A stretch of 64,000 nt of DNA from JANQJA01 sp965267485 (GCA_965267485.1 OZ254080.1:3348001-3412000), one strand, 5' to 3'; positions 44,124 through 53,400 are shown, counted from the first letter of the stretch. Numbers and translations are program-made. The notes: generated by a model not told the origin, from the sequence alone.

Positions 44124-44277
44124 GGATAGAGGCGGAAAGATAAACCGCGTGATTCTACCCTGATGTCAGCCAGCGCCCGACAAATGGATTGTAACCAATT
44201 GTTACCGGGGCCCACGGGCCGTCACACCGAAGTCGCTCGTGATACATTCCGGTGAAGTGAACGTGAGGGAGCCAGCC

Positions 44278-45771
44278 ATGCCAGACATTGCCATCAGAAA
44301 CGTGAAGATTCTCGACGGAACGGGCAGCCCGCCGGTCGAGGGCGACATCGGCATCGACGGCGACAGGATCTCCGCGATCGGCGACGTCGGGCCCGCCGCC
44401 ACCGAGATCGATGGCAACGGCGCGCATCTGTCGCCGGGCTTCATCGACACGCACTCTCATGACGATGGCGCCTTCTTTCGTCACCCCGGTATGGAATTCA
44501 AGCTCTCGCAGGGCGTCACCAGCGTGGTCGCCGGCAACTGCGGCTTCAGCGCTATCCCCGCCGACCCGAGCATTGACCCCGCGCGTGCCAGCGGCGGCAT
44601 TCTTGCCGGGCTCGAAAGCGACTTTACCGATCTGAACGGCTACTTTGACGCGGCGCTGGCTCGCGGCCCCGCGATCAACAACATGATGCTGGTCGGCCAC
44701 AACACCGTGCGCTCGCTGGTGATGGGACACGAAAAGCGCGGGCCAACGAACGAGGAACTGGCCAGGATGAAGACCTTCGTGGCCGAGGCCATGGAGCAAG
44801 GCGCCTGTGGATTCTCGACAGGGCTGATCTACCGGCCAGGCCGCTGGAGCGACACCGAAGAAGTCATCGAACTCGCGGCCGCCGCCAGACCCTTCGATGC
44901 CCTCTACACAACCCATATGCGAAACGAGGGAGACCTGCTGCTCGAGGCCGTCGACGAGACGCTTCGCATCGGATCCGAAGCCGACGTCCATGCCCATATC
45001 TCCCACCACAAATCTGCTGGCAAACAGAACTGGGGCAAGGTGCGCGAGTCGCTCGTCAAGGTCGAGCAGGCACTTGCGGCTGGCCAACGGGTTTCGCTGG
45101 ACGTCTACCCGTACACCGCCGGCAGCGGCCGGATGATCGAGTACTTCAACCTCGATAACGTCTCCCGGGATCTCGCCGAGGTCATTCGCATCGCCAGCTG
45201 CCCCGCCTTCCGGGAATACGAGGGCCGGATGCTTATCGACATTGCGGCCGAGGAAGGTATCGATGTCACCGAAATGGTCAAAAAGGTGCTCACGGCGCCG
45301 AAGGGTGACCGCACGATCTGCATCCAGTTCATCATCGACGAGGCGGATGTCGAGACCAACCTCGCCTGGCACGACATGATGGTCGGCAGCGACGGCATTC
45401 CGGATCTGAATGGCCGCCCGCACCCGCGTCTCTTTGGCACCTTCCCGCGGGTGCTCGGCCACTACGTCCGCGAGCGGGGCATCCTGTCGTTACCGGAAGC
45501 CGTGCGGCGCATGACATCACTCTCGGCACGAACGTTCGGCATGAACGAGCGCGGGCAAGTGAAGGAAGGCTACTTTGCCGACCTCTGCCTGTTCGACCCC
45601 GATACCGTGATCGACACCGCGACCTACGATGAACCCAAGCTCGAGGCCACCGGCATCAACATGGTCATCGTCAACGGTCGGGTCGCGTTCGACCATGGCC
45701 GGCATACCGGCGCCGGCAGCGGCAAGATGCTGCGGTACCGGCGCGCCGCCTACGGCGATAGTGACGCATGA
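44278..45771 (+). CDS. N-acyl-D-amino-acid deacylase family amidohydrolase
   Basis: A 497-residue amidohydrolase related to D-aminoacylase. The metal motif HSHDD follows SPGFIDT; GNCGFS supplies the family's metal-bridging Cys, and later metal ligands are in TTHMRNE and HISHHKS. It probably deacylates an N-acyl-D-amino acid or a similar amide. ATG 44278 is preceded by GTGAGGGAG. The stop overlaps the ATG of the LLM flavoprotein gene (ATGA), so the two form an operon. Confidence 0.87.
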   Translation: MPDIAIRNVKILDGTGSPPVEGDIGIDGDRISAIGDVGPAATEIDGNGAHLSPGFIDTHSHDDGAFFRHPGMEFKLSQGVTSVVAGNCGFSAIPADPSIDPARASGGILAGLESDFTDLNGYFDAALARGPAINNMMLVGHNTVRSLVMGHEKRGPTNEELARMKTFVAEAMEQGACGFSTGLIYRPGRWSDTEEVIELAAAARPFDALYTTHMRNEGDLLLEAVDETLRIGSEADVHAHISHHKSAGKQNWGKVRESLVKVEQALAAGQRVSLDVYPYTAGSGRMIEYFNLDNVSRDLAEVIRIASCPAFREYEGRMLIDIAAEEGIDVTEMVKKVLTAPKGDRTICIQFIIDEADVETNLAWHDMMVGSDGIPDLNGRPHPRLFGTFPRVLGHYVRERGILSLPEAVRRMTSLSARTFGMNERGQVKEGYFADLCLFDPDTVIDTATYDEPKLEATGINMVIVNGRVAFDHGRHTGAGSGKMLRYRRAAYGDSDA

Positions 45772-46796
45772 AGTTCGGTTTCAACCGGTTCGACATGACC
45801 TCGGTGACCGCCTTCGCCGAGAGCGTCGCGATGGGCGAGGAACTCGGGTACGACTATGCGCTGATCCCCTCCTCGCCCCTGCTGGCCAGGGACCCGTACA
45901 TCATGCTCGCTGAAGCAGCGCGTCGTACGAGCAGGATTCGCCTTGCACCCATGATCGAGAATCCCGTCACGCGCCATCCGGCTGTGATTGCCGGCTCGAT
46001 TGCGACCCTCGCGGAAGTCTCTGGCGATCGCGCGGATGTCGCGCTCGGCGTTGGTGACACCGCCGTACGCCTGCTGGATCTCGCGCCGGCCAGAGTCCGC
46101 GCACTCGAGTCTGCCGTCGACCAGATCACGACGCTGCTGCGCGGTGAGCGCTATGCCTATGGCGAGAAGACTCCACGCCTGCGCCACGCGCGGCCCGCGC
46201 CCGTCTGGGTGGCGGCCGGTGGCCCGAAGAACCTGAAAATGGCAGGCCGTCTCGCCGATGGCGTAATCGTGCGCGTCGGCACGCATCCCGACAACATTGC
46301 CTTCGCGCTCCAACAGGTGAGCGAGGGCGCAAGGGAGGCCGGACGATCAATGGCGGACATTCAGATCGCCGCCGTCTTTCACACCGTGATGTCAGACGAT
46401 GAGGCGGTTGTCGGCCACATCGGCCGTTCCATCGCCGCCGGCTACTTCGAGTATGCGCCGTACCTCTTCGAGCGCGCCGGCCTCGACTGGAACGGGCCGG
46501 AGGTCGAATCCCTGCGCGAGCAGATCTGGCAGGACTTCCACCACACCCCGGATCTCATCAAAGCCGGCAGCCTGCTCGAATTTCTCCCTGACCAGGCGGT
46601 GGCAGACTTCAGTCTCCATGGCAGTGCCGGCGACATCCTGTCACAGATCACCAGCCTGTCGAGCCGCCATCCGGAGATCTCGGTCGTCGTGCCGCACCCG
46701 ATGACACCGCCTCCGCAATCTCCGGAGGAACACCCTCACCAGGACTTCATGATGCAGTTCGCACGCGGCGTCATTCAGGACACCGCCATGGCCTGA
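45768..46796 (+). CDS. LLM-class flavin-dependent oxidoreductase
   Basis: A 342-residue luciferase-like (bacterial luciferase/F420-type) TIM barrel. RLAPMIENPVTRHPAVIAGSIATL and DGVIVRVG are typical segments. Whether it uses FMN or F420 cannot be read. The ATGA overlap with the deacylase gene shows a shared transcript. Its 3' end overlaps the convergent SRPBCC gene by 22 bases. Confidence 0.85.
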   Translation: MKFGFNRFDMTSVTAFAESVAMGEELGYDYALIPSSPLLARDPYIMLAEAARRTSRIRLAPMIENPVTRHPAVIAGSIATLAEVSGDRADVALGVGDTAVRLLDLAPARVRALESAVDQITTLLRGERYAYGEKTPRLRHARPAPVWVAAGGPKNLKMAGRLADGVIVRVGTHPDNIAFALQQVSEGAREAGRSMADIQIAAVFHTVMSDDEAVVGHIGRSIAAGYFEYAPYLFERAGLDWNGPEVESLREQIWQDFHHTPDLIKAGSLLEFLPDQAVADFSLHGSAGDILSQITSLSSRHPEISVVVPHPMTPPPQSPEEHPHQDFMMQFARGVIQDTAMA

Positions 46797-47236
46797 CCGG
46801 TTTCGAGCAGGGTTTTGAGATTGCAGAGAATCGCAATCCAGCCTTCGCTGATTGATGGCAGCACGACACTGCCCTCGGGGAACTCGTCATGGATGACCGT
46901 CAGCTTCGTTGCCCCCTCGACGGATTCCAGCAAATACGTCACGCGACTCGGTGCTTCCTGCTTCGCCTCGGGGTTGTAATGCACATGCCACGTGAAGCTG
47001 AGCTTCGCCGGATGTTCGGACTCGAGGACCTCGCCCCGCACGGCGTAGCTGCCATCCGGCAGGTAGCAGTTCATCGCGGACCCCGGTTGCCAATCCGATT
47101 CAAACCGGGTCTGGTGAAAATACTGCCGCGTAAACTCGGGATTCGTGAGCCCGTCCCACACCGCCTCGCGAGTCGCGTTGATGTAGATCACACAAACGTG
47201 GCTATTCGCGCGCGCTTCCGTTGCTGTCATGTTCAT
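46775..47236 (-). CDS. SRPBCC (AHSA1-like) protein paired with ArsR regulator
   Basis: A 153-residue activator-of-Hsp90-like START-fold protein. VIYINATREAVWDGLTNPEF is the typical first strand and helix. ATG 47236 (or ATG 47230) lies inside the 3' end of the ArsR gene. ArsR/AHSA1 gene pairs are common in proteobacteria; the function is unknown, and the pair is probably controlled by the palindrome at 47569. Confidence 0.85.
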   Translation of the reverse strand: MNMTATEARANSHVCVIYINATREAVWDGLTNPEFTRQYFHQTRFESDWQPGSAMNCYLPDGSYAVRGEVLESEHPAKLSFTWHVHYNPEAKQEAPSRVTYLLESVEGATKLTVIHDEFPEGSVVLPSISEGWIAILCNLKTLLETGQAMAVS

Positions 47237-47537
47237 TCTCCAATGCCCTCTTCAGATTCGTGAGTGCCGCCGCCTGGTCGCGGCGGAAAGGCGCGAGCCA
47301 ACGGTCGACGATTTCCTGCAGCGGTACCGGGTTCAGGTAGTGGTGCTTCTGACGCCCACGCTGAACCGATGCCACCAGATTTGCGTCCTCGAGGATCTTC
47401 AGGTGTTTGGTGACCGCCTGACGCGTCATGACAAGACCGGCGCACAACTCGCCGAGCGTCTGGCCATCCTGTTCCCGCAGGCGGTCCAGCAAGCGACGCC
47501 GGCTGGGATCGGCCAGGGCCTTGAACACATCAGACAT
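47202..47537 (-). CDS. ArsR-family repressor
   Basis: A 111-residue winged-helix repressor. The recognition helix is in VMTRQAVTKHLKILEDA; the wing follows in QKHHYLN. No metal-binding cysteine pair is seen, as in the non-metal SdpR-like group. It probably represses its own operon by binding the perfect palindrome 31 bases upstream. Confidence 0.9.
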   Translation of the reverse strand: MSDVFKALADPSRRRLLDRLREQDGQTLGELCAGLVMTRQAVTKHLKILEDANLVASVQRGRQKHHYLNPVPLQEIVDRWLAPFRRDQAAALTNLKRALENEHDSNGSARE

Positions 47538-47568
47538 CGGGAGATCTCAATAGAACGTGCGACTCATT

Positions 47569-47588
47569 ATGCAACCTTTTGGTTGCAT
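47569..47588. promoter_or_regulatory. ArsR operator palindrome
   Basis: ATGCAACC and GGTTGCAT form a perfect inverted repeat around TTTT, centred 41 bases before the ArsR start. Its position and symmetry fit an autoregulatory operator of an ArsR dimer. Confidence 0.75.
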
Positions 47589-47640
47589 GTCAAACAAATG
47601 AAGCTCACCGATTACCGATGATTCGCAAGCGGGCCCGGGG

Positions 47641-48042
47641 CTAGGGTTGGCTGGTCAGCGCGGCGAAGCCGTCGATCAGGACTTCCGCAGGACGATCCAG
47701 AAATTCCGCTGCCTCGTCCATCGTGCGACAGACAAAGCGCTCCGGCGCGTCGTCGCGTGACGCGTAGTTCACATAGGCGCGAGTAATGCCGTAGTCGACG
47801 TTCGAGTCAATCACGAAACAGGTACGAGCGTCTGGATTCTGCTTGCCGACCTGCGTGCCCGCGGCCAGCAGTTTGGCTTCATCACTCGACAGGTTCGAGG
47901 TGATATTGCGATAGAGGTACACCACGTCGCGGGTCGGGCGTGGCCCGTATTGGGTGATCAGGCTTTCGAACTTTGCCGGGGACACCTCCCCTTCCATGAG
48001 GACCAGCGTGAGATCGATCTCCTTCCGGATCGAGACTTGCAT
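47641..48042 (-). CDS. Conserved hypothetical protein, SpoIIAA-like (tentative)
   Basis: A 133-residue cytoplasmic protein of alternating strands and helices. The IDSNVDYGITRAYVNYA and PERFVCRTMDEAAEFLD segments recall SpoIIAA-like (STAS-fold) proteins of about this size, but the match is by shape rather than motif. It stands alone between the ArsR pair and the amidohydrolase. Confidence 0.55.
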   Translation of the reverse strand: MQVSIRKEIDLTLVLMEGEVSPAKFESLITQYGPRPTRDVVYLYRNITSNLSSDEAKLLAAGTQVGKQNPDARTCFVIDSNVDYGITRAYVNYASRDDAPERFVCRTMDEAAEFLDRPAEVLIDGFAALTSQP

Positions 48043-48165
48043 AAAGGCGCTTCCCTGCTCCAGCGAGCAAAAAGTGCGCGATTGTACAGAAAGTACCTGA
48101 TCGCGGTAACCCGCAGACTCGACGGCTGCGGCAGGACGGTTGTCCGGGACGACAGTCCGCGTGCG

Positions 48166-49629
48166 CTAGCCACCCCAGCTCTGCAGATTGAGAAACTCTC
48201 GCCGGTTCTTCGGGCCAAAGGTGCGGAATGTCGGGTTGGGTGTCTCGCGATACTCGGCCTGCGCCAGCCTGACGCGATCAGCACCGATCATTTCCTCGAC
48301 GTCAGAGCGATCAAGCCCGTACGGCTTCAGCGCGTTCAGCCCGAACACCTTCTGCCGCAGCTCACTTGTTATCTTCGGATAGCCAAACCTGTCCTGGAAC
48401 TCGTCGCTGATCTGGAAAGTCCGGAACGCCTGGATCTGATCCTGCGGTGAGCCGTACCAGATGCTGTCGGTGCCCCAGAGGACGTTGTCTTCGCCGACAT
48501 ATCTGAACAACTTACCCAGCGCATGGGCCGCCTGCGTCGGCTCGCGCATGAGAAAGCGCCAGGTGCTGCCAAGCTCGGCATAAACGTTACTGCCCTTGCC
48601 GATATCGTTGTCGATCAGCGATTGCACCAGCGAGTCGATGCCATTGACGCGCTTGCCTTCCTGGAACTCGCGCTCTTCCTGAATGACATCGAAGCCGGCG
48701 TGGTAGATGAGAAAGTTGACGTCCGGAAAGCGCTTCGCCACACGCCCGACATCGTCACAGCGACTGTGCTCGAACGATTGCGGGCCAAACGAAAGCCCCT
48801 TGTGGATGCAAATATTGCGGATACCGAGCTTGCGCGCTTTCTCAATGAAGGCAATGCCAACATCGTCGTCGAGCCAGAATCCTTTGCCTCCCGGGCCAAA
48901 CTGGGTGTAACACTTCCAGGCAACGATATCCCAGTTCTCGGCGAGATCATCCATCGATTCAAGATCGCCGGGCTGGTTGGGATTGACCCGGCCGTGCAGG
49001 AACATGCGGTGGTTATCCATGGTATCGACGATATCCCTGACCGCCGCCGCTTCTTCAATTGTCAGTGGTTCGGCATCCCGCGCCGACGGCACAAACGAGA
49101 GCACCATCAGGTCAGTATCCGAATCCAGAAACACATCCTTGATGAACTGATCGCCCGAGAGGCACTCGAGATAGGAACGATCACCAGGCTCATCGGAGAG
49201 TTCACAGGCACTCTTGGGCAGCCCTGCCAGGGGCCGGGCCCCGTCGGGAATCTTTTCGAGCCACTGCCCCGTCGGGTTCACGAAGTGCCCCTGAACATCA
49301 AAGATGAACTCTTTCTTGTCGAGGGTTTCCCCGGCGGCAGCTTCATCCAGCGCCGCGACGTCAGGAAGTTCGAAGTAACCCCCCGGTCGCGATCTGGCGT
49401 GGGCATCGTTGTGAGCCATCAGTGTTGCCGCGGCGCCCATCGCAGAGACGAGAAAACCGCGGCGCGACAGTCCCTTGCGTTTGGCAAACGCAGATGCCCG
49501 CTGCATGGCGAGTTCGTTCCCAAGCGCAGCGCGCTCGCCGAGCGGCTGAGGCACGAACTCCCCGTTGGATGTTGAATCGATCTTGATCGGCAGTCGCGTG
49601 CCTTCAGGGTCATTGTCGATGCTTTTCAT
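48166..49629 (-). CDS. Tat-exported amidohydrolase-family protein
   Basis: A 487-residue protein with a twin-arginine signal (SRRGFL at residues 55-60, then a hydrophobic stretch), preceded by an unusually long N-terminal extension of about 50 residues. The mature part is an amidohydrolase-2-type TIM barrel: FDVQGHF gives first metal ligands, YHAG a later one and WGTDSIW the final Asp. It begins 24 bases after the SDR stop, so it closes the fuconate-type operon; its substrate is unknown. Export via Tat implies periplasmic action with a cofactor. Confidence 0.78.
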   Translation of the reverse strand: MKSIDNDPEGTRLPIKIDSTSNGEFVPQPLGERAALGNELAMQRASAFAKRKGLSRRGFLVSAMGAAATLMAHNDAHARSRPGGYFELPDVAALDEAAAGETLDKKEFIFDVQGHFVNPTGQWLEKIPDGARPLAGLPKSACELSDEPGDRSYLECLSGDQFIKDVFLDSDTDLMVLSFVPSARDAEPLTIEEAAAVRDIVDTMDNHRMFLHGRVNPNQPGDLESMDDLAENWDIVAWKCYTQFGPGGKGFWLDDDVGIAFIEKARKLGIRNICIHKGLSFGPQSFEHSRCDDVGRVAKRFPDVNFLIYHAGFDVIQEEREFQEGKRVNGIDSLVQSLIDNDIGKGSNVYAELGSTWRFLMREPTQAAHALGKLFRYVGEDNVLWGTDSIWYGSPQDQIQAFRTFQISDEFQDRFGYPKITSELRQKVFGLNALKPYGLDRSDVEEMIGADRVRLAQAEYRETPNPTFRTFGPKNRREFLNLQSWGG

Positions 49630-49653
49630 GGCGAATCCCTCGCTTTGGTTCTT

Positions 49654-50385
49654 CTAGACCGACCATCCGCCATCAATGATGTGGCACTGCCCGGTCGTAA
49701 ATGCCGAATCATCAGACGCCAGATAGAGCGCCAGCTTCGCAATCTCGTCAGGCTCGCCGATTCTGCCCATCGGCTGGCGGGCGACAAACGCCTTGTAGGC
49801 GGCATCGAAGTCGCCGGTCGCTTTCAGCCGGTCCTCCAGCGACGGCGAGTGCACAGTGCCCGGGCAGATCGCATTGCAGCGAACACCGTCCTTGACGAAA
49901 TCCGCAGCGATCGACTTGGTCATGCCAATGACCGCGGCTTTGGTTGCGCCATAGACGAAACGGTCCGGTACCCCTTTGACCGAGCTTGCGACCGATGCCA
50001 TGTTGATGATCGAACCCCGACGCTGCGCCGTCATGAGCGGAAGCACCAAACGGGTCAGCCGGTACATGGACTTCACGTTGAGCTCGAACGAGAAATCCCA
50101 GGCGGCCTCATCGCACTCGAGAATGCTGCCGTTGTGCACGAAGCCCGCGCAGTTGAAGAGCACATCGACGCTATCGAGCGAATCGACGAAATCCCTGACC
50201 GCGGCATTGTCGGTCACATCTATCACGGTGGCCTTCACGCCCTCCACCTGCGTCACTGTCGACTCGTTGATATCGAGTGCGTGCACCCGAGCGCCGGCCT
50301 GTGCAAATCGCTCAGCCGTCGCACGTCCGATGCCCTGCCCCGCCGCGGTGACGATCGCGACCTTTCCTGCCAGCTCGTTGCTCAT
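49654..50385 (-). CDS. SDR oxidoreductase, probable 2-keto-3-deoxy-L-fuconate dehydrogenase
   Basis: A 243-residue short-chain dehydrogenase. NAD-binding TAAGQGIGR, NCAG and the catalytic YGATK motif are visible. ATG 50385 overlaps the lactonase stop (ATGA). In Xanthomonas, an SDR acts after L-fuconate dehydratase in the oxidative L-fucose route, so that function is the best reading from context. The sequence ends in GGWSV, usual for the classical SDR group. Confidence 0.82.
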   Translation of the reverse strand: MSNELAGKVAIVTAAGQGIGRATAERFAQAGARVHALDINESTVTQVEGVKATVIDVTDNAAVRDFVDSLDSVDVLFNCAGFVHNGSILECDEAAWDFSFELNVKSMYRLTRLVLPLMTAQRRGSIINMASVASSVKGVPDRFVYGATKAAVIGMTKSIAADFVKDGVRCNAICPGTVHSPSLEDRLKATGDFDAAYKAFVARQPMGRIGEPDEIAKLALYLASDDSAFTTGQCHIIDGGWSV

Positions 50386-51230
50386 TGATGTTCGTCCAGA
50401 TGGTAGAAGTCCCTTGCGTTGCCACCATAGATCGCGCGTCGATCTTCGGCAGACAACGTATCGACCAGCGCTTCTGACAGCGACAACCACTCAAGGTACG
50501 AGAGCCGCGTCGTCAACACGGGCCAGTCACTGCCCCAGACCATACGCCCGGGCGCGAACGCGTCAATCAGTGCATCAACATAGGGCTGCAGCGCCTCGCG
50601 TGATATCTCGCCGTCTACTTCGGTCACCAGCCCGGAGAACTTGCAGTAGACGTTGGGTGATTGAGCGAGTTCGCGCATCGCCGCCAGCCACGTGGCGGAA
50701 GGCTCGCCTGCAATGTGAGGTTTTGCCGCGTGGTTCAGCATCACGGGAAGGTCGGGATACCGACCGATGAACTCAAGCAGCGTTGGCAACTGGCGCGCGG
50801 TCACGAGGGCGTCGAACGTAAGACCAAGGTCGCCGAGCGTGCGGAAAGCTTCCGGCCGACCGGCTTCGAGCAGCCACGCAGGGTTGTCGAGGTCCTGCAG
50901 CATGGGGCGCACGCCTTTGAAGGCAGGCGACGCCGCGAGTCTTTCCAGTTCCGCCGGGCATTCGGGGTCAGCGAGATCGACCCAGCCCACCACGCCTTTG
51001 ACCGCATCAGACTGCTCGGCAAGCGAGAGCAGAAATCCGGTTTCTGCAACGGTGGGCGCTGCCTGAACAACAATCGTTGACGATACGCCCGCCGTTCGGA
51101 GCTGCGGCACCAGATCGTCCGGCATGTAGTCCCTGTTCAGCAGGTCGGGCGCATCGTCGAGCCAGCCGTAATCACCCCGATCAACCCGCCAGAAATGTTG
51201 GTGTGCATCAACTCGCTCGGATTCGCTCAC
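50382..51230 (-). CDS. Amidohydrolase, probable L-fucono-1,5-lactonase
   Basis: A 282-residue COG3618-type amidohydrolase. DAHQHFW near the N terminus and WGSDWPV near the C terminus are the metal and catalytic motifs. Family members hydrolyse L-fuconolactone or L-rhamnonolactone. GTG 51230 overlaps the stop of the dehydratase gene (GTGA). The context of dehydratase and SDR supports the fucose assignment; a related sugar lactone is possible. Confidence 0.82.
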   Translation of the reverse strand: MSESERVDAHQHFWRVDRGDYGWLDDAPDLLNRDYMPDDLVPQLRTAGVSSTIVVQAAPTVAETGFLLSLAEQSDAVKGVVGWVDLADPECPAELERLAASPAFKGVRPMLQDLDNPAWLLEAGRPEAFRTLGDLGLTFDALVTARQLPTLLEFIGRYPDLPVMLNHAAKPHIAGEPSATWLAAMRELAQSPNVYCKFSGLVTEVDGEISREALQPYVDALIDAFAPGRMVWGSDWPVLTTRLSYLEWLSLSEALVDTLSAEDRRAIYGGNARDFYHLDEHQ

Positions 51231-52528
51231 GTCTTCTGCCTCCAGCCCGAGCCGTCGGGAAACCGCCACGTTTCCACCGAGGATGTCTTCATCCTGACGC
51301 TGAAACCGGGGCGCGTCGGCGCAACGTAGTGGCCATCACGAATCGTGCAAGGATCTTCAAAGTGTTCGTGCAGGTGGTCGGCATACTCGAGCACACGCTC
51401 GCCGATGTCAGCGGATATCCGCGTGTAATCAATGATCGAGAGGTGTTGCACATACTCACAAAGACCCACGCCGCCCGCGTGCGGACACACGATCTTGCCG
51501 TACTTGGCGGCCACCAGATACACCGCAAGCACCTCGTTGAGCCCTGCCAGACGGCACGCATCAATCTGGACAACATCGAGCGCGTCGCTGGTGATGAACT
51601 GCTTGAACAGAACGCGGTTCTGGCAGTGTTCGCCGGTTGCCACGGCAATCGGATACACCGCATCCCGGATCGCTTTGTGGCCCAATACATCATCCGGGCT
51701 CGTTGGCTCCTCGATAAACCAGGGCTTGTACTCCGCGAGCTCATTGACCCATTCAATCGCTTCCGGCACTTCCCAGACCTGATTGGCATCGATCATGAGT
51801 TTGACGTTGTCGCCGACAACCTCACGGGCAATCCGGAGCCTTCGCTTGTCGTCTTCGAGGCTTCGACCGACCTTGAACTTCAGGTGTCTGAAGCCGTTGT
51901 CGACAGCCGCCTGACACAGCGCTCGCATCTTGTCGTCCGGATATCCCAGCCAGCCGGCCGAAGTCGTGTAGCAAGGATAGCCCTTCGTTTCCATCTCGGT
52001 GATTCGTGCCGCCTTCGTTGGCTCGTTGGCGCTCACCATCTCGAGGGCCTCAGCCTTCGTCAACACATCCCCCAGGTATCGGAAATCAACGCATTCAACA
52101 AACTGCTCCGGCGACATGTCCGCAAGGAGGCGCCACACCGGTTTGCCCTCCGAGCGGCCCCACAGATCCCACACCGCGTTCATGACGGCGCCCATCGCCA
52201 TGTGAACGACGCCCTTCTCGGGCCCCAGCCAACGTAGTTGGCTATCGGAACGAAGCTGGTTGTAGAACCCGGCCGGGTCTGCCTTGATCGCCGCGAGATC
52301 AACCCCAAGCACCAGATGCTGCATCGCCTCGATGGCCGCGCAACAGAGATCATTGCCCCGCCCGATGGTAAAGATGTGCGCGTAGCCCGTCTGGCCCGAA
52401 TCTGTCTCGATGGTGACGTAGGCGGCTGAATAGTCAGGGTCGGGGTTCATGGCATCCGACCCGTCGAGTTCGTCAGATGTCGGGAACCGTACGTCGACCG
52501 TACTCAGCTTGATGATCTTCTCAGGCAT
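51227..52528 (-). CDS. L-fuconate dehydratase (enolase superfamily)
   Basis: A 433-residue enolase-superfamily enzyme. Lys219 (LKFKVGR), metal ligands Asp247, Glu274 and Glu300, and His350 (CPHAGG) lie almost exactly where the Xanthomonas enzyme has them. It dehydrates L-fuconate to 2-keto-3-deoxy-L-fuconate. I chose ATG 52528 (MPEKIIKL); an upstream extension lacks family similarity. It heads the operon dehydratase-lactonase-dehydrogenase-Tat amidohydrolase. No fucose dehydrogenase or transporter is in the window. Confidence 0.9.
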   Translation of the reverse strand: MPEKIIKLSTVDVRFPTSDELDGSDAMNPDPDYSAAYVTIETDSGQTGYAHIFTIGRGNDLCCAAIEAMQHLVLGVDLAAIKADPAGFYNQLRSDSQLRWLGPEKGVVHMAMGAVMNAVWDLWGRSEGKPVWRLLADMSPEQFVECVDFRYLGDVLTKAEALEMVSANEPTKAARITEMETKGYPCYTTSAGWLGYPDDKMRALCQAAVDNGFRHLKFKVGRSLEDDKRRLRIAREVVGDNVKLMIDANQVWEVPEAIEWVNELAEYKPWFIEEPTSPDDVLGHKAIRDAVYPIAVATGEHCQNRVLFKQFITSDALDVVQIDACRLAGLNEVLAVYLVAAKYGKIVCPHAGGVGLCEYVQHLSIIDYTRISADIGERVLEYADHLHEHFEDPCTIRDGHYVAPTRPGFSVRMKTSSVETWRFPDGSGWRQKT

Positions 52529-52658
52529 CTGCATTCCATACCGGGTATTCCGGGTTGTCTCCGATAGACGGTCGTTACTGTAGGCGATCATCTGACACAA
52601 GTCTTGGGCAACCCTGCGCCGGGAGCGAAAACCCGGAGACCGACAATTCCACGACGTA

Positions 52659-52687
52659 TTGAGTTTACGCCTGCTCGCCTCTATTCT
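52659..52687 (+). promoter_or_regulatory. Promoter of the toxin-antitoxin pair
   Basis: TTGAGT (52659-52664), a 17-base spacer and TATTCT (52682-52687) form a fair sigma-70 promoter 32 bases before the antitoxin ATG. Two direct TGACCA copies lie just downstream and could bind the antitoxin for autoregulation. Confidence 0.5.
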
Positions 52688-52718
52688 GACCACGGTATTA
52701 TGACCATGGGCAGTTCAG

Positions 52719-52955
52719 ATGGAGCAAATCAGCAAGTCACAGTTCAAGCCCCACGCGCTCGAGATCATGCGACGCGTCGAGCAGACGGGCCAATCGATCG
52801 TGATTACAGACCACGGCAAGCCTGTCCTGGAGTTGAAACCCTTCAAAGCAGAGTCCCTTAAGGATGATCCCGCCGAATATTTGCGAGGCACTGTGGTTGA
52901 CTACGTCGACCCAACCGAACCCGTCGGAGATGACGACTGGGAAGCCACTTCGTGA
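52719..52955 (+). CDS. Antitoxin, Phd/YefM family
   Basis: A 78-residue antitoxin. The N-terminal SKSQFKPHALEIMRRVE and VITDHGKPVLEL segments are the Phd/YefM DNA-binding fold; the acidic C-terminal tail should wrap the toxin. Its stop overlaps the toxin GTG start (GTGA), which fixes their stoichiometry. Confidence 0.92.
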   Translation: MEQISKSQFKPHALEIMRRVEQTGQSIVITDHGKPVLELKPFKAESLKDDPAEYLRGTVVDYVDPTEPVGDDDWEATS

Positions 52956-53347
52956 TCGTGCTTGATACACACGCGCTAATCTGGTGGGTAAGCGACCCAT
53001 CCAGGCTGTCATCCAGCGCGAGGAAATCGGTCTCGGCGCATGCAGACAGGGATCAGGTACTGGTCTCGTCTATCTCAACCTGGGAGATTGCTCTGCTGAC
53101 GATGCGATCGCGACTCAGACTCAGCATTGGCACAGACGATTGGATCGCGCATGTGGAAGCGCTCGACTACATCCGATTTGTGCCCGCAGACAATCGCATT
53201 GCACTTCGATCTGCCTCCTTACCAGAGCCGTTCCACAAAGACCCGGCAGATCGAATGATCGTCGCCACTGCCCAACAACTGAGGGCACAAGTGGTAACTG
53301 CGGACGAAAAGATTCACAACTACCCCTACGTTGAAACGATCTGGTGA
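52952..53347 (+). CDS. VapC-like PIN-domain toxin
   Basis: A 131-residue PIN-domain ribonuclease toxin. Acidic active-site residues are in VLDTHALIW, STWEIA, DPADRMIVA and TADEKI. VapC toxins cleave initiator tRNA or rRNA. The start is GTG 52952, coupled to the antitoxin. A strong bidirectional terminator follows. Confidence 0.93.
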   Translation: MIVLDTHALIWWVSDPSRLSSSARKSVSAHADRDQVLVSSISTWEIALLTMRSRLRLSIGTDDWIAHVEALDYIRFVPADNRIALRSASLPEPFHKDPADRMIVATAQQLRAQVVTADEKIHNYPYVETIW

Positions 53348-53368
53348 CAGCCAGAGGGAGCCAAAAAA

Positions 53369-53400
53369 AAAACGGGCGACCCTGGAGCCGCCCGTTTTCA
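53369..53400. terminator. Bidirectional rho-independent terminator
   Basis: AAAACGGGCG (53369-53378) pairs perfectly with CGCCCGTTTT (53389-53398) around a ten-base loop, with an A-tract on the left. It serves the convergent toxin and TPR genes. Confidence 0.92.
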
